DNA of 64,000 nucleotides from Lolium rigidum (taxonomy: Eukaryota > Streptophyta > Magnoliopsida > Poales > Poaceae), in contig NC_061508.1 in NCBI RefSeq assembly GCF_022539505.1, forward strand, positions 264,684,736 to 264,748,735, in the 5' to 3' direction. Shown here piece after piece: positions 32,719 to 45,158 of the stretch. The position numbers were made by a program, and so were the translations under genes. Under the pieces are notes generated by a model. The model saw nothing but the letters and a program-made list of their open reading frames with translations, ran no database searches and was not told the origin of the DNA. Every line of letters starts with the position of its first letter. The first letter of the stretch is position 1.

Positions 32719-35306
32719 GCATCCCCAAGCTTAGTTCTGCTCGTCCCGAGCAGGTAAAACGATAACAAAGATAATTTCTGAAGTGACATGCCATCATAAC
32801 CTTGATCATACTATTTGTAAACATATGTAATGAATGCAGCGATCAAAACAATGGTATTGACATGAGTAAACAAGTGAATCATAAAGAAAAGACTTTTCAT
32901 GAATAGTACTTCAAGACAAGCATCAATAAGTCTTGCATAAGAGTTAACTCATAAAGCAATAAATCAAAGTAAAGGTATTGAAGCAACACAAAGGAAGATT
33001 AAGTTTCAGCGGTTGCTTTCAACTTGTAACATGTATATCTCATGGATAATTGTCAACATAGAGTAATATAACAAGTGCAATATGCAAGTATGTAGGAATC
33101 AATGCACGAGTTCACACAAGTGTTTGCTTCTTGAGGTGGAGAGAGATAGGTGAACCGACTCAACATAAAAGTAAAAAAGAATGGTCCTTCAAAGAGGAAA
33201 GCATTGATTTCTATATTTGTGCTAGAGCTTTTATTTTGAAAACATGAAACAATTTTGTCAACGGTAGTAATAAAGCATATGAGTTATGAAAATTATATCT
33301 TACAAGTTGCAAGCCTCATGCATAGTATACTAATAGTGCCCGCACCTTGTCCTAATTAGCTTGGACTACCGGATCATCGCAATACACATGTTTTAACCAA
33401 GTGTCACAATGGGGTACCTCCATGCCGCCTGTACAAAGGTCTAAGGAGAAAGCTCGCATTTTGGATTTCTCGCTTTTGATTATTCTCAACTTAGACATCC
33501 ATACCGGGACAACATGGACAACAGATAATGTACTCCTCTTTAATGCATAAGCATGTGGCAACAATTATTATTCTCATATGAGATTGAGGATATATGTCCA
33601 AAACTGAAACTTCCACCATGAATCATGGCTTTAGTTAGCGGCCCAATGTTCTTCTCTAACAATATGCATGCTCCAACCATTAAGGTGGTAGATCTCTCTT
33701 ACTTCGGACAAGACGGACATGCATAGCAACTCACATGATATTCAACAAAGAATAGTTGATGGCGTCCCCGAAACATGGTTATCGCACAACAAGCAACTTA
33801 ATAAGAGATAAAGTGCATAAGTACATATTCAATACCACAATAGTTTTTAAGCTATTTGTCCCATGAGCTATATATTGTAAAGGTGAATGATGGAATTTTA
33901 AAGGTAGCACTCAAGCAATTTACTTTGGAATGGCGGAGAAATACCATGTAGTAGGTAGGTATGGTGGACACAAATAGCATAGTGGTTGGCTCAAGGATTT
34001 TGGATGCATGAGAAGTATTCCCTCTCGATACAAGGTTTAGGCTAGCAAGGTTATTTGAAACAAACACAAGGATGAACGGTGCAGCAAAACTCACATAAAA
34101 GACATATTGTAAACATTATAAGACTCTACACCGTCTTCCTTGTTGTTCAAAACTCAATACTAGATATTATCTAGACTCTAGAGAAATCAAATATGCAAAC
34201 CAAATTAGCAAGCTCTAAGTGTTTCTTCATTAATGGGTACAAAGTATATGATGCAAGAGCTTAAACATGAGCACAACAATTGCCAAGTATCAAATTATCC
34301 AAGACATTTTAGAATTACTACATGTAGCATTTTCCAATTCCAACCATATAACAATTTAACGAAGAAGAAACTTCGCCATGAATACTATGAGTAAAGCCTA
34401 AGGACATACTTGTCCATATGCTACAGCGGAGCGTGTCTCTCTCCCATAAAGTGAATGCTAGGATCCATTTTATTCAAACAAAACAAAAACAAAAACAAAC
34501 CGACGCTCCAAGCAAAGTGCATAAGATGTGACGGAATAAAAATATAGTTTCAGGGGAGGAACCTGATAATGTTGTCGATGAAGAAGGGGATGCCTTGGGC
34601 ATCCCCAAGCTTAGACGCTTGAGTCTTCTTAGAATATGCAGGGGTGAACCACCGGGGCATCCCCAAGCTTAGAGCTTTCACTCTCCTTGATCATATTGCA
34701 TCATACTCCTCTCTTGATCCTTGAAAACTTCCTCAACACCAAACTCGAAACAACTCATTAGAGGGTTAGTGCACAATAAAAATTAACATGTTCAGAGGTG
34801 ACACAATCATTCTTAACACTTCTGGACATTGCATAAAGCTACTGGGACATTAATGGATCAAAGAAATTCATCCAACATAGCAAAAGAGGCAATGCGAAAT
34901 AAAAGGCAGAATCTGTCAAAACAGAACAGTCCGTAAAGATGGATTTTATTAGGGCACCAGACTTGCTCAAATGAAAATGCCCAAATTGAATGAAAGTTGC
35001 GTACATATCTGAGGATCACTCACGTAAATTGGCTTAATTTTCTGAGTTACCTACAGAGAATTAGACCCAGATTCGTGACAGCAAAGAAATCTGTTTCTGC
35101 GCAGTAATCCAAATCTAGTATTTACTTTACTATCAAAGACTTTACTTGGCACAACAAAACATAAAACTAAGATAAGGAGAGGTTGCTACAGTAGTAAAAA
35201 ACTTCCAAGACTCAAATATAAAACAAAAATACTGTAGTAAAAACATGGGTTGTCTCCCATAAGCGCTTTTCTTTATCGCCTTTCAGCTAGGCGCAGCAAG
35301 TGTATA
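32719..35306 (-). other. Element B: 3' untranslated block
   Basis: About 2.6 kb, AT-rich, no pol and no coding-strand ORF above noise. It is homologous over nearly its whole length to 56004-58570 of element E. Two copies of gcatccccaagcttag at 34599-34674, besides the one at the tract, resemble extra polypurine tracts. Confidence 0.75.
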
Positions 35307-35951
35307 TCAAGTATTATCGAAGGGTGGTGCATCTACAGCGGGGTTTGGAGTTCTCTCAACCATGCATAGTATATTGGATACATAAGTTTCAGCGTCTCCC
35401 TTTTCATTAGTCTTGGGCTTGCTACTCTCATCGAACAAATTTTCAGGAACAAGCCAAGCATAGTTATTTTCTAGTGCATCATTCATAGCTAGGAGTTTAC
35501 ATGGTATTGGTGCTTTGATCTCCCCACCATCATTAATATTATTAGTGTACCTTATTCTATCCATGTCCATTTTTTCAAGGAGACCAACAAAATTAGTATG
35601 AGAACCAAGCATATCAAATTTAGCAAAGACCTTTCTAGCCTCTCTTGCTAGACCACCAAATTCTCTAAGAAGGGTTTCTAAAACAAAATCTTTCTTTTCC
35701 CCCTCTTCCATATCACCGAGTGTAAGAAACATGTGTTGGATTATAGGATTGAGATTAACAAATTTAGTTTCCAACATGCGAACTAAAGCAGCAGCAGCAA
35801 TTTCATAAGTAGGAGCAAGTTCTACCAAGTGTCTATCTTCAAAATCTTCAACGGTACTAACATGACTGAAAAATTCTTCTATATTGTTTCTCCCAATTAT
35901 AGACCCGCGTCCTACCGGTATGTCTTTTGTGGTAAAATTAAAAGGAAACAT
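35307..35951 (-). CDS. Element B: 214-aa gag-like ORF
   Basis: An intact ORF starting MFPFNFTTKDIPVGRG, mostly helical, with KKDFVLETLLREFGGLAREARKVF and an acidic C-terminus. It lies 235 bases inside the primer site, where gag of an Athila-type element is expected. I recognise no capsid or zinc-knuckle motif, and it is not similar by eye to the gag of element E despite their shared LTR ends and 3' block. It may be a shortened gag or an unrelated element protein. Being the only long ORF, it is the likely product of B. Confidence 0.6.
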   Translation of the reverse strand: MFPFNFTTKDIPVGRGSIIGRNNIEEFFSHVSTVEDFEDRHLVELAPTYEIAAAALVRMLETKFVNLNPIIQHMFLTLGDMEEGEKKDFVLETLLREFGGLAREARKVFAKFDMLGSHTNFVGLLEKMDMDRIRYTNNINDGGEIKAPIPCKLLAMNDALENNYAWLVPENLFDESSKPKTNEKGDAETYVSNILCMVERTPNPAVDAPPFDNT

Positions 35952-35978
35952 GATGAATCAAGTAAAGTAAATGCAAGT

Positions 35979-36098
35979 AACTAATTTGTTTTGTGTTTTT
36001 GATATAGCAAACAAGATAGTAAATAAAGTAAAGCTAGCAACTAATTTTTTTGTGTTTTGATATAATGCAGCAAACAAAGTAGTAAATAAAATAAAGCA
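35979..36098 (-). repeat. 60-bp tandem duplication in element B leader
   Basis: aactaattt...gtgttt(tt)gatata...gcaaacaa.gtagtaaataaa occurs from 35979 and again from 36039, period 60 bp, with small indels. It sits between primer site and ORF. Confidence 0.7.
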
Positions 36099-36158
36099 AG
36101 ACAAAAACAAAGTAAAGAGGTTGTGAAGTGGAGACTCCCCTTGCAGCGTGTCTTGATC

Positions 36159-36176
36159 TCCCCGGCAATGGCGCCA
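36159..36176 (-). other. Element B primer binding site (tRNA-Asp type)
   Basis: Minus strand TGGCGCCATTGCCGGGGA, one mismatch from the Asp-tRNA site TGGCGCCGTTGCCGGGGA used by Athila elements. It is 10 bases from the LTR end. Confidence 0.85.
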
Positions 36177-36186
36177 GAAATTTGCT

Positions 36187-37780
36187 TGATGCGTGTAATT
36201 GACACGTCCGTTGGGAACCCCAAGAGGAAGGTGTGATGCGCACAGCGGCAAGTTTCCCTCGGTTAGAAACCAAGGTTTAATCGAACCAGTAGGAGTCAAG
36301 AAGCACGTTGAAGGTTGATGGCGGCGGGATGTAGTGCGGCGCAACACCGGAGATTTCGGCGCCAACGTGGAACCCGCACAACACAACCAAAGTACTTTGC
36401 CCCAACGAAACAGTGAGGTTGTCAATCTCACCGGCTTGCTGTAACAAAGGATTAACCGTATTGTGTGGAAGATGATTGTTTGCAAGAAAAAAATAAAACA
36501 AGTATTGCAGCAGATTTGTATTTTAGTATAAAAGAATGGACCGGGGTCCACGAGTTCACTAGAGGTGTCTCTCCCATAAGATAAAAGCATGTTGGGTGAA
36601 CAAATTACAGTCGGGCAATTGACAAATAGAGAGGGCATAACAATGCACATACATGTCATGATAAATATAGTGAGATTTAATTGGGCATTACGACAAAGTA
36701 CATAGACCGCCATCCAACTCGCATCTATGCCTAAAAAGTCCACCTTCGAGGTTATCATCCGAACCCCTTCCAGGTATTAAGTTGTAAAACAACGGACAAT
36801 TGCATTAAGTATGGTGCGTAATGTAATCAACAACTACATCCTTAGACATAGCATCAATGTTTTATCCCTAGTGGCAACAGCAATCCACAACCTTAGAACT
36901 TTACGTCATCGTCCCGGATATCAATGGAGGCATGAACCCACTATCGAGCATAAATACTCCCTCTTGGAGTTAAGAGCAAAAACTTGGCCGAGCCTCTACT
37001 AATAACGGAGAGCATGCAAGATCATAAACAACACATAGGTAATAACTTGATAATTAACATAACATGGTATTCTCTATCCATCGGATCCCGACAAACACAA
37101 CATATAGTATTACGGATAGATGATCTTGATCATGTTAGGCAGCTCACAAGATCCAACAATGAAGCACAATGAGGAGAAGACAACCATCTAGCTACTGCTA
37201 TGGACCCATAGTCCAGGGGTGAACTACTCACTCATCACTCCGGAGGCGACCATGGCGGTGAAGAGTCCTCCGGGAGATGAATCCCCTCTCCGGCAGGGTG
37301 CCGGAGGAGATCTCCGGAATCCCCCGAGATGGGATTGGCGGCGGCGGCGTCTCGGGAAGGTTTTCCGTATCGTGGTTCTCGGTGCGGGGGTTTCGCGACG
37401 GAGGATTTAAGTAGGCGGAAGGGCAACGCGGGGGCACACGAGGGCCCCACGCCATAGGTCGGCGCGGCCGGGGCACGGGCCGCGCCGCCCTATGGTGGCG
37501 GCGCCTCGTGGCCCCACTTCGACTCCTCTTCGGTCTTCCGGAAGCTTCGTGGCAAAATAGGACCCCGGGCGTTGATTTCGTCCAATTCCGAGAATATTTC
37601 GTTACTAGGATTTACGAAACCAAAAACAGCAGAAAACGACAAGCGGCTCTTCGGCATCTTGTTAATAGGTTAGTTCCAGAAAATGCACGAATATGACATA
37701 AAGTGTGCATACAACATGTAGATATCATCAATAATGTGGCATGGAACATAAGAAATTATCGATACGTCGGAGACGTATCA
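36187..37780 (-). repeat. Element B right (5') LTR
   Basis: 1594 bp, TGATGCGTG...GACGTATCA, followed by gacga. Differences from the left LTR are concentrated at CAG/CTG sites. The plus-strand cgcggccggggcacgggcc run is the GC-rich U3/R region. Confidence 0.95.
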
Positions 37781-37785
37781 GACGA

Positions 37786-39158
37786 CGCAGCAGATGCAGC
37801 ACTTCAGGGGTTGAAAGATACACTCTCTTCCCCACCTATTTTGGCGGCCCCAGCTGAGTCAAAACCTATGTTCCTCTACCTGGCAGCCTCCAACAAGGTC
37901 ATCAGTCTCGTTATCGTGGTGGAGCGAAAGGAAGAAGGCTATGAATACGGAGTCCAGCGGCCAGTTTACTACATAAGCGAGGTCTTGACGGAATCCAAGC
38001 AAAGATACCCGCCTCACTTTCAGAAGCTAGTCTACGGAATTTTCCTAGGCAGCCGGAAGCTGAGACACTACTTCCAGGAGCATCCAATGGCAGTGGTGAG
38101 CAAGGCCCCATTGTCAACCATCATCAATAATTCCGACGCAACAGGGCGTGTAGCAAAATGGGGCATCGAATTATCTGCCTTCGATATCAACTACCAAGCC
38201 AGAACCGCGGTCAAATCCCAAGCTTTGGCGGACTTTCTCGCTGATTGGACTGAAGCGCCGGAGGGCACACCTGTGCCGGAACCTGAACCTTGGGTCATGC
38301 ATTTTGACGGATCCAAGCAGCATCAAGGCTCGGGGGCTGGAGTTACCCTGAAGTCACCAACCGGAGAAGAACTGCAGTATGTCCTGCAGATTCACTTCGA
38401 AGCTACAAACAACATGGCGGAATACGAGGCTCTACTACACGGATTGCGCATCGCTAAGGAAATCGGGATCAAGCACATCATATGCTCGCGGAGACTCGAC
38501 CCGGTGGCACAGCAAGTAGCCGGAACCTGGAACGCCAGAAACTCCGTTATGGCGGCTTACAGAGACGAAGTTGACGAGATTGCCAAATGCTTCCTCGGAT
38601 ACGAAGTCAAGTACGTCAGGAGAGATGATAACGCAGCGGCAGATATGTTGTCCAAGCTCGGATCCGGTTGGAAACCCATTCCACCCGGAATTTTCTTGGA
38701 GCATCTACGGATACCCTCTGTAAAGGGCGCTAACCCGGAGAATCCATATGTGGCAGTGTCTCTGGCCAAGGAGGTAATGGCTATTATTCCGGACTGGACA
38801 CAACCTTTCCTGGACTATCTCATGGACCAAAAGAAACTGCCAGAGGACGAAGTCCTCGCGCGACAGATTAACCGACGAGCAAGATCCTACACAATCGTTG
38901 ATGGACAGCTCTACAAAAGAAGTGCAAACGGGGTATTTCTAAAATGCTTCTCAAATCAAGATAGCATTGAAATCCTTAGAGAGATCCATGTAGGGGATTA
39001 CGGGCATCAAGTCGCTCCCAGATCCCTCGTTGCGAAAGCTTTCCGGCTAGGATTTTATTGGTTACCAGCTAAAGAAGATGCTGATAAAATCGTGAAAACC
39101 TGCCGAGGTTGCGAGTACTACGCTACTCAACCAAATGCTCCGGCCCAAGAGCTGAAGA
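37786..39158 (+). pseudogene. Element A: RNase H, second RNase H and integrase zinc finger
   Basis: Continues RT after the gacga copy. One open frame carries the connection domain and remnant first RNase H (MFLYLAASNKVISLVIVVE), then the Tat-specific second RNase H (WVMHFDGSKQHQGSGAG; NNMAEYEALLHGL). Its second motif is scrambled: 38483-38507 reads CSRRLDPVAQQ where the family has a GDS, although frame is regained after it. The third motif (RRDDNAAADMLS) is intact. Next come the integrase HHCC finger parts (EIHVGDYGHQ, CRGCEYYATQ). F2 interrupts at 39158. Confidence 0.9.
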
Positions 39159-39418
39159 TGACAACACCCGTATTTTTAAGTCCAGATGCCTATTATGCCA
39201 TACATCGCAATCCCAGGAATATTGTTTTTGCGAGACATAATAGATTGATATCACAGAACATCATTCATTACAACACCATAATAGTCTTACATCAAAAAGG
39301 ATCACATGATCCAGTCTCATTACAACACTTGATCTAAGGATCAATACATAACACATAGCGGGAATACGTAGTAGAGGTCCATCTGTTGCACAGGCAACTG
39401 TTGACGTCAGAAGTAGTC

Positions 39419-39505
39419 CTAGTTGTCGTAGATGTCCTGCTGTCCTTCATCCTGGTACTGGGGCTCATCTTCATAGTCTGGCCATTTGAATAGCCAGGGA
39501 CACAT
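39419..39505 (-). CDS. F2: putative 28-aa acidic small ORF
   Basis: ATG at 39505 to TAG at 39419, containing CPWLFKWPDYEDE, then YQDE and a short Gln/Asp tail. It matches F1 12265-12360 in the CPWL-WPDYE core, acidic content and end. An upstream stop in the same frame means it begins here unless spliced to an upstream exon. See the F1 entry for alternatives. Confidence 0.4.
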   Translation of the reverse strand: MCPWLFKWPDYEDEPQYQDEGQQDIYDN

Positions 39506-42040
39506 CCATGAGTACTTTTAAAGTACTCGCAAACTAATACTAGTGTAAGCACTATCAACTATAGTAAGGGTTTTCCAAGCTCTAGGTTTATTTGCATAAA
39601 GCCAGTTTTATTTCGTAAACATTTAATAAACCAAGCCTCCTTATTTGCCTAACTTAACTCAAGTGGGAACATTAGTGTTATTCCCACAACTCTATTGTGA
39701 TTCAAAGTCAAAGTCACCTTTCAAACTCAAGTCACAATTCACCATTCATATTTTGGAAAAAATTCTAATGACGGAACAGTATGGCCTTTCCAACTGTCCA
39801 TGACCGCGGACGCGGCTATTCGAATAGGTTTACACTCTGTAGAGGTCGTACACTTGTGCCACAATAATTGCAATAGTCCGTCAGGGGTAACTGGCCCTGA
39901 TTTATCGCACTCAGTGCGCAAACTACCAATCGTAACCTTTCATTTACATACCCTAGTATAGGCACCTCTCCCCATGAGCTTGGCCTCCCGGTGATAGCAA
40001 ACCGCCAACCCGGGAACTGCACATGGCTTGGGTAGGACAGTCACGTCATTTCACGTCATTTCACTTTCAATGGAGGCAGCCTCAGCATAACCCCTATGAC
40101 GCTTGTTCAGAGGGAACCCATACTAAAATACATAAGTTTCCAGTTAAGCCTTACCCAGATTCAGGTATTGTGGGGGTACTTAAAATTGGAATGGTATCGC
40201 ATCCGAACCCAACCATCAGTTTTTGTGAAGTTCACCAAGTCATTCATAAGTCACCTTCACCTTAAAAAATCTTTCAATAGAATGACTCACCATTCCAAGG
40301 TTTTCAAAATCAACGATTCACATGTTCCCAGCTAGAGTAGTCAACTTTTAATTGTAGCACTAGCAACTAGTCATGAGGGGTGCTAACTAGCTTGTAGCTC
40401 TCTAGGCTAACTTTGATGTTCTTGTACTACTCCATATCTAGACTCAAGTTAACTATAAAAGTAAACCTTGATAAACAAAGTAAAAGCCTTGTAAGATAAA
40501 CACTGGGACTTGGAAAGTAAAGCACAAAGTAGTATGGTAGTGGTGCCTTGCTCAAGTAGAGCTTGCACTTGGGTAACTTGCAAGAGTATAGCTTGCAATA
40601 ATATAGCTTGCCTTGATTGGGGTAGTGATCAAAATTCTCTTCTTCTTCCTCTTGGTAGAAGATCTCCTCCTCTTGATAGTCTCCGGTACTAGCGTCTATA
40701 AACGAATACGAGGATACAATCACCAAACAATACTTAAGTAGACTAATTGGCCTTAATGGCTCACACAAGATGATCTAGCATCATCCCAATCATCACTTAA
40801 CCTCACACTAGGGTTTTGTTCTTTAATGTTTGGAAAATAAGTTCCTCTTATTGAAATAGGGATTAGGGTTCCTTTTTATTTTCTTTGGAGAAATAATTTC
40901 CTCTCATTGAATCTTCTTAAGATTTAATCTCCTCAATTAATAAGTGTGAGATCATGTTGACCAAGGTCAATACTTCACATTTATCATTTGAGAAAAAATG
41001 ATTTAAATGAGGTATTACACCTCATGCAATTTAAATTCTACTTTGATTTAATATCCTCAAGTAAGCAATGATGAGAACATGCAACTAAGGTCCTCACTTT
41101 ACTTCACATTACTTGGGAAGATGATTTAAATGAGATGCTACACCTCATAGATTTAAAATCCTAAATTTGAAAATAATTTAAATGGGCTAGTATTGACTAC
41201 ATAGCCAATTTTTGATTCTAGCCCATAATCATGCACACAACTAAGTAATGTTTTTACATAATCAATTAGACAAAGAGAAATGTGATTTATGAGAGTTGGA
41301 ATCAACTCAAAATCACTTATGGTTGATTTTTAATAATTATTTGAAATATGAAAAGTCCCTGCCTTATTATTTTTGCTACTTTAATTCTACAACATAACTA
41401 GTGTTGAAACCAGTGGGGTTGGATATGTCTTTTCATAAGCTTTCCAACAATACCAAATTCATAAAATTTTGCCCAGTGGAATTGGAGTTATACAATTTCT
41501 AACTAAGCACCAGTATTGAATTTGACTGAAAAGATTTAAATCTAATTCAAATTTTTGGGCCTAGGCGGGAAAACGAAATGGGCCACAGAGAGGAAAAAGA
41601 ACTGGGCCAGCCCAGCAGTGTGCCTCGCATGTGCGGGCCGTCTGACTGTGGCCCCCGCTTGTCAGCGGGTCTTAGCCAGCGAAACGGTACGCGAGGCGTG
41701 GACCGTTGGATTAGAACAGGATCTAGCGGCGCACGAGCTTCGTCGTCTCCGGCGAGAATCAGGTTTACTGGCGGCGAGGGTCGGGGGTTGGCGAGCTCAC
41801 CGGCGGTCGGTGAGGCTCGGCGTTGACGCGGTTCGACGTTGTCGACGACGGCGAGGCGAACGGTGGTCGTGGGAGCGGCGGAGGTGGACGAAATTGACGG
41901 CAGCTTCTGCGGCGGTGCTACGGGACTCCGGCGTGCAATTGAAGGGCGACGATGGCTAATGTCGAGCAGCGAGGGGTCGAGGAGAGGCAAAAGAGAGAGG
42001 GCAGTGGATTGGTGTGTTCAATGGAGGCCGAGGCACTCCC

Positions 42041-42050
42041 CTTTTATAGC
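42041..42050 (-). promoter_or_regulatory. F2 LTR TATA box
   Basis: Minus strand gctataaaag in GC-rich sequence; equivalent in role to 8974-8982 of F1. Confidence 0.45.
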
Positions 42051-43647
42051 GGCGAGAGGTGACCGTGGGGTGCGGGGCAGGTCGATGGTGACGACGGCGA
42101 TGGAGGTCACGCGGGGCCAGGGGAGTAGGCGCGTCATGTAGGCGATGTCACCGCGGACCTAACGCGCGTCGTGGCGAGGACAGGGGTTGACGGAGGCGGG
42201 CAGGCGACGTCGTGTACTGCAGGACCCGTGGCGGAGGACGTCGACCATGTCGTCGTCTATAGGGCGCCGGAGAGCCAGTGAGGTTGTCTCGGGAGTAGCT
42301 GGTGTCCTGGTGATGGCGTAGGAGAGAGGAGGGGTCGAGGCGAGCGTTAACGTGGCGAGGCGAGCGTGCGCTCTGGCGCGTCCAGTGTCGTGTCTAGGCG
42401 CGTCCTGGCATGACCTGGGCGTGTCTGGGCGTGTACGGTGTGGCCTGTGCGTGCGTCTCCTTCGTCGATGGTGTGTAACAGTAGGAGTGTGGGAGTGAGG
42501 GGAGGCTCAGAGACATGATGATAGGGACCAGAGATGAGTGTAGCTGATGATGGCATGGTGAGTGACACCATGCCACGGCATGGCTTGGCATGGTCCAATT
42601 TACTGAGGTACAGGGGTACCAAGGCCTGGCTTTGTTTGCTGGGTGCAAGAGGGAGCTAGTGCTGACCAAGGGCTGGCTGGTTTAGGCAAAAATCCTCTGG
42701 TTAAAAGCATGTGTGGAGTTGGTAGGTTAGTGTCCACCAGTGTTTGATGTAATGGCCGAAAGAAATAAATTTTTGAATTTTGCTAAATCCTTTTATGGGT
42801 GTGATTCATATATGATTTTGCACATTGTGGTGGTCTTGGTTTGCAAAGGTGAGTAGTTTTGTGAAATTCCAAAATGGGTAGAATCTTGAATCCGATTCAA
42901 TGTCACCACTTTGCTTGATGATAAAAAGAAATTGGGAAGGAGTTTGCAGGGATGATCTTGAGCAAAGTTGTTCACCTTTAAGAGGTCTTGGATGAGGTGC
43001 AAAGAGTTGTGAGGGTTTGGTTTGAAAATCTCTTAATACAGAGGCTCAAAGAGGGTAAGATATTAAAAGTGTCACATGTGACCATTATCACATGTAACTA
43101 ATTTTTGATTTTTCCTTTGATTGGATTTGAGTTTCTTTGATTCCAAAAGTGATCTTAAGTGTTTAATAACATTCTCCAACCAATGGCACAAGCCAAATTG
43201 GCCTAGGTTAAAGATTTTCAAAAATGGCCAAAACCATATGTGAGGATTTTTGTGATTTCTTAAATCTTTTTCTTGCTTTCTCTTTGATCCAAAGGATCAT
43301 TGTTTTGGGTTCAAAAGAGATTGGTTGGGTGGATGGAGGGTTTCACCATTTGGGTGAAGTAAATAGGGCATAGGCCATTATTAGAAAAATGGCCATAAGC
43401 CCACATATGCCTCACCCTTTATTTTGTTTTCTTTCTAAAAGTTCCTCTTTGGTTTTGAGAAGGGTAGGGTTAGGGTTTAGAAAACATTTCAAAATACTTC
43501 ACACAAGCATCTTAGCAAAATTCACAACAATGGTGCAGGAGCACTATGCACCAAACTCAATTGGATTAAAGTTTTTTTTGGCTCCAATTTTTGGAAAAAG
43601 GAAATTCATTTTCTTCTTTGTTTGAAAATTTAGGATGTTACAGAAGA

Positions 43648-44582
43648 CAATCCCTATCACTTGGCCGTTCGCGGTCTGGGGGCTAGATATGGTCGGAAAA
43701 TTAAAGAAATCATCTCCTGGCGGTTTTGAATACCTTTTGGTTGCTATTGACAAGTTCAGTAAGTGGATCGAGGCAAAGCCAGTGAGAAAAGCTGATGGAT
43801 CTACGGCACTGAAATTTGTTTGCAGCCTCGTGATGAGATTCGGCATCCCACACAGCATAATCACAGATAATGGCACGAACTTTGCACAAGGAGAATTGAA
43901 GGATTACTGCAATGACGTAGGGATCCGGCTTGACCTTGCATCTATGGCTCATCCACAATCTAACGGTCAGGTCGAACGAGCCAACGGACTTATACTAGCA
44001 GGAATCAAACCTTGCCTCGAAGAACCGCTACGACGAGCAGCTGGAGCTTGGGCTGAGGAGTTAGATTCTGTTATGTGGAGTCTAAGAACTACCCCCAACA
44101 GATCAACTAGATTTACTCCGTTTTTTCTGGTATACGGATCCGAAGTTGTTCTCCCCTCCGACATCATCCATGATTCACCGCGAGTTTCGGCCTACAATGA
44201 AGAAACTGCTGACGAGGCTCGACAGCTATCTGTGGACCTGATCGAAGAAGCGCGGAACTTAGCCGATGAACGTTCCGCCATTTACCAGCAGAAGCTCCGA
44301 CGCTACCGTAGTCGTCGAGTTCGGAAATGCTCGTTTATGACAGGAGACTTGGTCCTCCGCCTTCGCCAGGTGAAAGGCCATAAATTGCAATCTCCATGGG
44401 AAGGACCTTTCGTCATCAGCAAAGTGCTTCACAACGGATTTTACTACCTCGTCGATTTCCGAGAGTTAAAGGATAGACCTGCCAATTGGCATCGGAAACG
44501 CAAACAAGAGAATCCGGATGACATATATGATGAAACAGATCGTCCCTGGAATATAACACAGCTACGTCCTTTCCACACTTAG
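43648..44582 (+). pseudogene. Element A: integrase core and C-terminus
   Basis: The open frame 43635-44582 begins inside F2; its element-A part starts after the gaaga copy. The DDE core is complete: D in VWGLDMVGK (residue 18 of the ORF), D in IITDNGTNF (78), E in NGQVERANG (114), D(35)E spacing. The end has FMTGDLVLRLRQ and QSPWEGPFVISKV, then PWNITQLRPFHT before the stop. This piece is intact; the whole integrase is broken only by F2. Closely similar in layout to the integrase of element C. Confidence 0.93.
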
Positions 44583-45158
44583 CAATTTCCGCATTACATA
44601 TTTTGTAATATCTATGATATATGATCAATGAAATAAAGCATATGGTTCACTCTTTGAGTCTTTTACCTCCTTTAGTTTTTTCATTTTTGGATCGTGTATG
44701 TTTTCCGACTAAAATCGCAGAGCTGGATGTTTCCGCCTAGGCGTGTATAAAAGTTGTGATTTCCAAAATCGTCCTTTAGGACGTAAGATTAAGTTTTCTG
44801 GTGGACGAGTTTTTTGTTGCAAACTTATGGATTCCTGGTAGCGACTTCCGACACCTTGGCTGGGGTCTTGTTTCCGCGGTTATTGACGGATCACCATTGG
44901 GCTTCGTCGCCGCAGGCGAGCGTTTCCGGCTAAAGATCTTCCGGCTCGTGGAAGGTCAAATAAGCAAGCCGGAAAACTTAAAAACCAGCACTTGCTTTTC
45001 TAACAAACGAAACATGCATATATAAGTTAAACGGATAGCAGGATAAGTTTTTCTGCCCATGCAATTGTTTCATCCTAGCTACTTAAGAATATTTAAGTTA
45101 TTACAAACCCTCGATGAGGCCAAAAAGACGCATTGTTTTTTACGCAGGACTAAGTTAT
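44583..45158. other. Element A: spacer between integrase and antisense gene
   Basis: 576 bases where the two opposing genes converge. It includes AATAAA-like aatgaaataaag at 44629, a possible polyadenylation signal for pol, and no recognisable ORF. Confidence 0.5.

Larger units (their letters stand above)
16534..37780 (-). mobile_element. Element B: Athila-type (Sabrina/WHAM-like) retrotransposon, non-autonomous
   Basis: Bounded by gacga at 16529-16533 and 37781-37785, with LTR ends TGATGCGTG... and ...GACGTATCA. The right LTR (36187-37780) is intact. The left LTR is in three pieces (16534-17566, 30551-31059, 32662-32718) because elements C and D inserted in it; the pieces sum to about 1.6 kb, matching the right LTR. 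Orientation is minus: an Asp-tRNA type primer site lies at 36159-36176. The 3.5-kb internal region has one 214-aa ORF and no pol, so it depended on a partner for mobility. Confidence 0.93.
39159..43642 (-). mobile_element. F2: solo giant LTR, LARD (Sukkula)-like, reverse strand
   Basis: 4484 bp, starting on the minus strand TGTAACATCC and ending GGGTGTTGTCA, flanked by gaaga at 39154-39158 and 43643-43647. No internal domain. Segments match F1: the tattcgaata...gcgtccgcggtcatggac block (39793-39833 here, 11425-11455 in F1) and the acidic ORF near the 3' end. The GC-rich part (41540-42660) has a minus-strand TATA at 42041-42050. The two copies are diverged and likely belong to sister families. 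Confidence 0.87.

Noticed and set aside
41547..42669. ORFs up to 147 aa around 41.5-42.7 kb
   Set aside because: Same situation in solo LTR F2; no domain, and both strands open.
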